Positions 42,229 to 46,822 of a stretch of 46,822 nt of DNA are shown in pieces. This DNA is from Lachnospiraceae bacterium (GTDB taxonomy: Bacteria > Bacillota > Clostridia > Lachnospirales > Lachnospiraceae), in NCBI GenBank assembly GCA_014804645.1, contig JAAUZI010000059.1:1-46822 (forward strand). Direction: 5' to 3'. The position numbers and the translations under genes were made by a program. Below the pieces are notes generated by a model. That model searched no databases and had not been told where the DNA came from. It saw only the letters and a program-made list of their open reading frames with translations. The first letter of the stretch is position 1; each line of letters starts with the position of its first letter.

Positions 42229-42693
42229 ATGCAGGAGAAAACATTTATAATACGAACAATGATTGCGGAGGACTACCCGGGGTTGTATGCCCTGTGGATG
42301 ACAATAAAGGGTTTCGGTATCCGCAGCCTAGACGACTCCCAGGAGGGCGTGGAGCGCTTTTTGAGGAGAAACCCGGACAGCAGTGTGGTGGCTGTGGCAG
42401 AGGATGGGGCCATCGTTGGCGGCATTCTCTGTGGGCATGACGGCAGGCGGGGATGCCTGTATCATGTGTGTGTGCGGGAGGATTATCGGCGGCTGGGTAT
42501 CGGCAAGGCCATGGTGGTGCATTGCATGAACGCCTTGAAGGCGGAGGGCATCAACAAAGTGAGTCTGATCGCTTTCACTCGCAATGATGTGGGCAACGCT
42601 TTCTGGAACACTATGGGGTGGACCCGGCGGCAGGACCTGAATTACTATGATTTTACACTGAACGAGGCAAATATCACGGCGTTTAATCAGTGA
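42229..42693 (+). CDS. GNAT-family N-acetyltransferase
   Basis: 154 residues. VREDYRRLGIGKAMVVHCMNALKAEGINKVSLIAFTRNDVGNAFWNTMGWTRR contains the acetyl-CoA loop RRLGIG and the C-terminal helix-strand pair. Codon use here is more GC-rich than in its neighbours and resembles the core genes, so it may be older than the surrounding AT-rich genes. AAAAGGAA precedes the ATG. Substrate unknown. Confidence 0.88.
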   Translation: MQEKTFIIRTMIAEDYPGLYALWMTIKGFGIRSLDDSQEGVERFLRRNPDSSVVAVAEDGAIVGGILCGHDGRRGCLYHVCVREDYRRLGIGKAMVVHCMNALKAEGINKVSLIAFTRNDVGNAFWNTMGWTRRQDLNYYDFTLNEANITAFNQ

Positions 42694-42723
42694 CATTTCA
42701 GATTTTTCAAGGAAAATGATGCT

Positions 42724-42801
42724 GTAAAAGACCATGATGAATTATAGAATCGATATGCGGTCGAATTCAATGATGAATTGGAAAGTGCTAATAGCGCGGG
42801 A
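42724..42801 (+). pseudogene. Remnant of a DMP19-like gene 5' end
   Basis: These 78 bases match the first 26 codons of the intact gene at 44826: DHDELxNRYAVEFNDELESAN against DYDELWNQYAIEFNDKLESAN. The start codon has become GTA and codon 8 is a TAG stop. After about codon 23 the match ends and the methyltransferase gene begins. The remnant now supplies the ribosome site and upstream region of the methyltransferase. Confidence 0.85.
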
Positions 42802-42807
42802 GAAAAA

Positions 42808-43575
42808 ATGAGTTATATTGAAGAAAATAGTAAAATATGGGATAAGCGTGTTGAAAAAAATGATAAATGGTCTATTCCTGTATCAAGTGAAATAATTAGT
42901 CAGGCAAGAGAAGGAACGTGGAGTATTGTCCTGACGCCTACTAAACCTGTACCAAAAGATTGGTTTCCGGACAGTTTGGCCGGTAAGAAAATTTTGTGTC
43001 TGGCCAGCGGCGGAGGACAGCAGGGACCTGTACTGGCAGCCCTGGGAGCTGATGTAACGGTATTTGATAACAGTAAAAAACAATTAGAAAAGGACGAGTT
43101 CGTTGCAGCCAGAGACAATCTCAGAATTAAAACAGTTCAGGGAAATATGCAGGACTTATCTGTGTTTGAAGATGAAAGTTTCGACTGCATAATTCATCCA
43201 TGGTCAAATGGCTACATTGATGATGTAAGACCTGTGTGGAAAGAATGTGCAAGAGTACTGAAAAAGAATGGCCTTCTGCTGGCTGGATTTGGAAATCCGA
43301 TAGAGTATATTTTTAATGTTGGGAAATTAGAAAAGGGAATATTAAGTGTAGAAAATACGATACCCTATGCAGATATTGAACATATGGATGATCCGGAAAC
43401 AAGGGCTGTTGTAGAGGAAGATGGATATAGTTGGAGTCATACGTTAGAAGACCAGATACAAGGGCAAATAGAAGTGGGGTTTGCCATCATTGGTTTTTAT
43501 GAGGATACTGGTTGGAGCGTATTGAATAAATATATTAATTCTTCCATTGCTACGAAAGCAATCAAATTATTTTAA
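42808..43575 (+). CDS. Class I SAM-dependent methyltransferase
   Basis: 255 residues. Motif I is KKILCLASGGGQQGPVLAALGADVTVFDNS (about 57-86), followed by GNMQDLSVFEDESFDCIIHPWSNGYIDDV and VLKKNGLLLAGFGNP. This is a common Clostridial small-molecule methyltransferase type, N-terminal MSYIEENSKIWDKR included; substrate unknown. Start ATG 42808 has GGGAG 5 nt upstream; the open frame extends back into the DMP19-like remnant. It ends 14 nt before argJ. Confidence 0.87.
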   Translation: MSYIEENSKIWDKRVEKNDKWSIPVSSEIISQAREGTWSIVLTPTKPVPKDWFPDSLAGKKILCLASGGGQQGPVLAALGADVTVFDNSKKQLEKDEFVAARDNLRIKTVQGNMQDLSVFEDESFDCIIHPWSNGYIDDVRPVWKECARVLKKNGLLLAGFGNPIEYIFNVGKLEKGILSVENTIPYADIEHMDDPETRAVVEEDGYSWSHTLEDQIQGQIEVGFAIIGFYEDTGWSVLNKYINSSIATKAIKLF

Positions 43576-43589
43576 TAAGGAGAACGCAT

Positions 43590-44813
43590 ATGAAACAGAT
43601 TGAAGGCGGTGTGACTGCAGCGAAAGGCTTTGAGGCCGCAGGTGCAGAGGCGGCAGTAAAATATCAGAACAGAAAGGATATGGCGCTGGTGTTCAGCACT
43701 ACACCTTGCCGGGTGGCGGGCACTTTCACCAGCAATGTGGTGAAGGCGGCGCCGGTCAAATGGGACCAGAAGGTGGTGGCCCAGTCCCCCTTCGCCCAGG
43801 CCGTGGTGGTGAACTCCGGCATTGCCAACGCCTGTACGGGTCAGGCGGGCATGGACTGCTGCCAGGCGGAGGCGGAGCATGCGGGTAAGCTATTGGGCAT
43901 TCCGGCGGATGCGGTGCTGGTGGCTTCCACCGGCGTCATCGGCATGGCTATGCCGGTGGATCGGCTCTGCGCGGGAATTGACAAGCTGGCAGCGGCCAAG
44001 GCACACAGTCGGGAGGCGGGACTGGCGGCTGCTCAGGCCATCATGACTACCGACACTATTTCCAAGGAGATTGCCGTGGAGGTGGAGATCGGCGGGCATA
44101 CCGTGACCATCGGCGGCATGAGCAAGGGCTCCGGCATGATTCATCCTAACATGTGTACCATGCTGGCATTTCTGACCACGGATGTGAATATTTCCAAGGA
44201 GATGCTGCAGCGGGCGGTCAGCGCCACGGTGGTGGATTCCTTCAACATGATTTCGGTGGACGGCGACACCTCCACCAATGACACACTGCTGGTACTGGCC
44301 AACGGTCAGGCGGGCAACGAGGAGATATGCGGCGAGGGGGCGGACTATGACGCGTTCTGTCAGGCGCTGGACTTTATCACCGCTTATCTGGCCCGGAAAA
44401 TGGCCGGGGACGGTGAGGGGGCGACCTGTCTGTTTGAGGCCACAGTCATCGGCGCGGATACCAAGGAAAATGCCCGGACGCTGGCAAAGTCCGTGATCTG
44501 CTCCTCCCTGAGCAAGGCGGCAATCTACGGGCACGACTGCAATTTCGGACGGTTTCTGTGCGCCCTGGGCTACAGCGGCGTCAGCTTTGACCCGGACAAG
44601 GTGGACTTATGGTTCCAGAGTGAGGCGGGCAAGGCCGTGGTATACAGCCAGGGCAATCCCGTCTCCTACAGCGAGGAGGAGGCCACAAAAATTCTTTCGG
44701 CCCCCGAGGTCACAGTGGTGGCGGACATGCATATGGGAGACGCCCAGGCCACTGCCTGGGGGTGCGATCTGAGCTATGATTATGTGAAAATCAATGCGGA
44801 TTACCGCTCATAG
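43590..44813 (+). CDS. argJ: Bifunctional ornithine acetyltransferase/N-acetylglutamate synthase
   Basis: 407 residues. ArgJ moves the acetyl group from N-acetylornithine to glutamate, recycling it in arginine synthesis. The self-cleavage region is MSKGSGMIHPNMCTMLAFLTTD (about 180), where cleavage before the Thr creates the alpha and beta chains; the residue before it is Cys instead of the more common Ala. VNSGIANACTGQAG, STGVIGMAMP, SVDGDTSTNDT and YGHDCNFGRFLCALGYSG are conserved. AAGGAG precedes the ATG. No argB or argD follows. Confidence 0.96.
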   Translation: MKQIEGGVTAAKGFEAAGAEAAVKYQNRKDMALVFSTTPCRVAGTFTSNVVKAAPVKWDQKVVAQSPFAQAVVVNSGIANACTGQAGMDCCQAEAEHAGKLLGIPADAVLVASTGVIGMAMPVDRLCAGIDKLAAAKAHSREAGLAAAQAIMTTDTISKEIAVEVEIGGHTVTIGGMSKGSGMIHPNMCTMLAFLTTDVNISKEMLQRAVSATVVDSFNMISVDGDTSTNDTLLVLANGQAGNEEICGEGADYDAFCQALDFITAYLARKMAGDGEGATCLFEATVIGADTKENARTLAKSVICSSLSKAAIYGHDCNFGRFLCALGYSGVSFDPDKVDLWFQSEAGKAVVYSQGNPVSYSEEEATKILSAPEVTVVADMHMGDAQATAWGCDLSYDYVKINADYRS

Positions 44814-44825
44814 GAGTATGATATT

Positions 44826-45305
44826 ATGAAAGACTATGATGAATTATGGAATCAGTATGCGATCGAATTCAACGACAAATTGGAAAGCGCTAACGGCGGT
44901 GACTGGAATAAGCTGGATGAGGTTGAGCAAGAGATCGCAGCTCCTTGGAAACTTACAGCGGATATGTATAGCGCAGGCTTTGATGAGTTCTTTCTGAATT
45001 GGGGCTATGAGTGTTACTCTTATGCCATGCGTGGTATTAGGAGAGTTGCGGACGCGGATTCCGGTATGGAAGAAACAAGCTGTAATGAGGTGTATGAGTT
45101 GTTTGACAACGCATATACAAAAGTTTTTGCGCGGTTTGAAAATGATGAACGTATTAAGGCTTATGCGGATATTATAAAATATTTTACCACGGACGATGAA
45201 GAGGTTCTCGAAGAAACTTTTGATATTTTTGATGAAAAGCTTGGACCGCTGTTTTGTGAAAGCGCTTATAAATTTTATTGTGAGAAATTGAATAAGAGAG
45301 TGTGA
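44826..45305 (+). CDS. DMP19 (DUF4375)-like protein
   Basis: 159 residues, acidic and helical. The core KLTADMYSAGFDEFFLNWGYECYSYAMRGIRRV resembles the DMP19/DUF4375 family pattern in which a G-F-x-x-F/Y-x-N stretch precedes an alternating helix. Some relatives are DNA mimics; the strong acidity fits, but such a role is not shown here. AGGAG lies before ATG. Its first 26 codons are repeated, in decayed form, at 42724. Confidence 0.6.
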   Translation: MKDYDELWNQYAIEFNDKLESANGGDWNKLDEVEQEIAAPWKLTADMYSAGFDEFFLNWGYECYSYAMRGIRRVADADSGMEETSCNEVYELFDNAYTKVFARFENDERIKAYADIIKYFTTDDEEVLEETFDIFDEKLGPLFCESAYKFYCEKLNKRV

Positions 45306-45315
45306 ACACAGGCAG

Positions 45316-45421
45316 TTATACTGACTAACGTTAAGATTTTTAAGTTTCCGCACAGCACATGTCGCATAATCGGGCAACATGCACAGTGCGGAAAGTAAAA
45401 TCTAGTCGTTAGTGAGTATAA
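45316..45421. repeat. 106-bp near-palindromic element
   Basis: The left arm blocks TTATACT-ACTAACG-AGATTTT-TTTCCGCAC-ACATGT have matching complements in the right arm, with small bulges between blocks. The centre is CGCATAATCGGGCA. It starts 10 nt after the DMP19-like stop and lies before the next GNAT gene. There is no T run after it. It may be a miniature mobile element or a structured recombination site. Confidence 0.8.
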
Positions 45422-45473
45422 TTTGATTGACTATTCTGATTTAGCCAAATCGGAATTTAACGGAGGAATAGAC

Positions 45474-45893
45474 GTGAGTGAATTAACCATCAAATATAAT
45501 GAATTAAGTGCCGAAGAATTTATTCTTTTGTGGGAAACTACTGCCTGGGGAGAGAGTCCTTCTTTGGAACAAACTGAACTTGCTATGAAGAATACACTAT
45601 TCAGAGTGTCTGTGTATGACAAAGATAAAATAGTAGCTATGGCAAGAATGATCGGCGATATGGGATTGGACTATTATATCAAAGATGTTGTAGTAAGACC
45701 GGAATATCAACACAAGGGCATAGGAAAAATGCTAATCAATGAGTTGATGAAATTCATAAATGACAATGGTATAAACGGTACAGATATTTTTGTAGAACTC
45801 TGTGCAATGCCTGATAAGATTCCATTCTATGAAAAATTCGGTTTTTGTGCAAACGAGGCACAAAGATTAAAAAAAATGTATCGTGTAAAGTAA
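45474..45893 (+). CDS. GNAT-family N-acetyltransferase
   Basis: 139 residues. DYYIKDVVVRPEYQHKGIGKMLINELMKFINDNG and IPFYEKFGF are the acetyl-CoA loop and the C-terminal motif of small GNAT enzymes (YjcF/ElaA-like). GTG 45474 is chosen because GGAGGAATAGAC precedes it; the frame extends upstream to the palindrome but without a site. AT-rich. Substrate unknown. Confidence 0.87.
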   Translation: MSELTIKYNELSAEEFILLWETTAWGESPSLEQTELAMKNTLFRVSVYDKDKIVAMARMIGDMGLDYYIKDVVVRPEYQHKGIGKMLINELMKFINDNGINGTDIFVELCAMPDKIPFYEKFGFCANEAQRLKKMYRVK

Positions 45894-45986
45894 ATTCAAG
45901 TTTGATCTGTATCATCACAGGCAGGAAATTGAAGAAGTATCAATATAACGAAAAGTAACGCTGTGTTTCAAAGGAGGAAATAAATC

Positions 45987-46577
45987 ATGTTAAAGGAGTT
46001 GAAGAAAAAATCCTTTCAGACTTCCCTCAAGCTGACAGGGTTCCTGACTGTCGCCGGTCTGCTGTTGACTGGTTTCTTTGCCCGGGATGCCTTATACATT
46101 TTCGCGAACTTCACCGATTACACGCAGTTAAACGCCTTTGGCGGCAAGCTGGATGAATTATTAAGCAGATACTATCCCATCCTTCTGTTTGCAGGCGGTA
46201 TCGTGCTGCTCTGCATCGCCGTCTACAGATTGATAAAAGGAGCCATGGGCGGCTACCTTCGAAAACTGATGCAGGATATCGCAAATTCAGGTTATACGGA
46301 ATTTGCCATAGACTCCGATTATACTAGTGCAAAGACAATGGATAAATGGGGCATTCGGCTTGGGCAGCTGATGATTTATGATATCTCCGCCGCGAAGGTC
46401 AGGGCAATTCCCACTACAAAAATCCTGTGGGCTTACACAGACCTCAAAAGCTATCAGACAAAGTATGGCAGTGATATCCCTGTCAACAATCTGGTACTTC
46501 ATATTGAAGGAGAAGCAAAAGAATATCGTATGGTCTTTTCCGACGAAAAAACGCAACCCAAATGCTGCAAAAGATAA
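45987..46577 (+). CDS. Two-helix membrane protein, C-terminus frameshifted
   Basis: 196 residues as read. Two membrane helices (about 15-37 and 63-84) precede a soluble domain (GGYLRKLMQDIANSGYTEFAIDSDYTSAKTMDKWGIRLGQLMIYD). The reading ends with KTQPKCCKR, directly after a run of six A at 46546-46551. Adding one A joins it to a longer frame ending at 46696. AAAGGAGG precedes the ATG. No named function; similar proteins occur in Lachnospiraceae. Confidence 0.7.
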   Translation: MLKELKKKSFQTSLKLTGFLTVAGLLLTGFFARDALYIFANFTDYTQLNAFGGKLDELLSRYYPILLFAGGIVLLCIAVYRLIKGAMGGYLRKLMQDIANSGYTEFAIDSDYTSAKTMDKWGIRLGQLMIYDISAAKVRAIPTTKILWAYTDLKSYQTKYGSDIPVNNLVLHIEGEAKEYRMVFSDEKTQPKCCKR

Positions 46578-46696
46578 GTGAAAAGTTTCCATGGGTCGTG
46601 ACCGGATATTCCGAGAAACTGAAAAAGCTTTTTGATCAAAACAGAGGGGAATTTATGCAGCTGCGCTATCATACCTGCGAACATATACCGTTGTAA
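46562..46696 (+). other. Out-of-frame C-terminal continuation of the preceding membrane protein
   Basis: This frame encodes MLQKISEKFPWVVTGYS, then a basic helix and RYHTCEHIPL, a plausible end for the 45987 gene. It has no ribosome site of its own. A one-base loss in the A run at 46546-46551 explains the break, either a true mutation or a sequencing error. Confidence 0.6.
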
Positions 46697-46730
46697 CTTT
46701 ATGTTTTACATTGTTAGGAGCATTTATTGT

Positions 46731-46822
46731 ATGTTTGAAGAAATATCATTCCCTGAACAAGAATATGAGTCAATTCAAAATTATTTAAATAAACTGGGGT
46801 ATTGTTATACCACGAGGGTATA
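46731..46822 (+). CDS. 5' end of a gene cut by the window edge
   Basis: ATG 46731 follows AGGAG at about 11 nt and opens MFEEISFPEQEYESIQNYLNKL, still open at the end of the window (30 codons). Too short to assign a family. Confidence 0.6.
   Translation, partial: MFEEISFPEQEYESIQNYLNKLGYCYTTRV

Noticed and set aside
45316..45421. Simple Rho-independent terminator
   Set aside because: The stem is far longer than a typical terminator and has no T run on either exit side.

Overview
The window reads as a stretch of chromosome from a spore-forming, Gram-positive gut Clostridium relative, most likely a member of the Lachnospiraceae (Bacillota, Clostridia). Supporting signs are strong AGGAGG-type ribosome binding sites, a T-box leader in front of valS, the spoIIAA-spoIIAB-sigF operon, spoVA genes, an LTA-synthase-type enzyme, small families typical of this group (DUF5721, DUF1294, DUF1700/DUF4097) and several lipoproteins. 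No tRNA, rRNA, CRISPR array, transposase or integrase was seen. Taxonomy is inferred from gene content only.

Layout. 1-1.5 kb: end of a diacylglycerol-glucosyltransferase-like gene and a plsY-like acyltransferase. 1.6-3.9 kb: a PadR / DUF1700 / DUF4097 cassette behind a promoter carrying two near-identical palindromic operators. 3.9-7.4 kb: a divergent pair, an ECF-transporter S component and a large solute-binding lipoprotein. 7.4-13.5 kb: T-box, valS, folC, a 49-residue ORF and a membrane TPR protein. 13.5-18.5 kb: sporulation block, spoIIAA-spoIIAB-sigF, a membrane GH25 lysozyme, spoVAA-AB-AC. 18.5-30.2 kb: unrelated genes that split the spoVA set: an XRE-HTH/PurM fusion, a GH5 glucanase, a DUF368 (PopT-type) carrier behind a leader hairpin that covers its ribosome binding site, a soluble chemoreceptor with a CZB domain, a roughly 190-nt hairpin element, a Ca2+-type P-ATPase, rsmF, trpS and an SH3b membrane protein. 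30.2-34.4 kb: spoVAD, a small unknown gene, spoVAE and an LTA-synthase-like protein. 34.5-38.9 kb: DUF5721, DUF1294, argG and argC, with two clusters of 35-nt palindromic repeats flanking argG.

38.9-46.8 kb is an accessory-looking, mostly more AT-rich region: four GNAT acetyltransferases, two SAM methyltransferases, a lipoprotein, a DMP19-like gene, a decayed copy of that gene's 5' end, a 106-bp palindrome and a frameshifted membrane protein. argJ lies inside it, separated from argC by about 4.7 kb.

How the genes work together. The spoIIA operon makes sigma-F and its control switch in the forespore, and SpoVA proteins move dipicolinic acid into the spore. ArgC, ArgJ and ArgG are arginine biosynthesis steps. 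ValRS, TrpRS, RsmF and FolC are housekeeping translation and folate functions. Glycolipid, PlsY, LTA-synthase and PopT genes concern the envelope. The most unusual items are the HTH-PurM fusion, the popT leader hairpin, the long hairpin element at 23.9-24.0 kb, the argG-flanking repeats and the DMP19 remnant.
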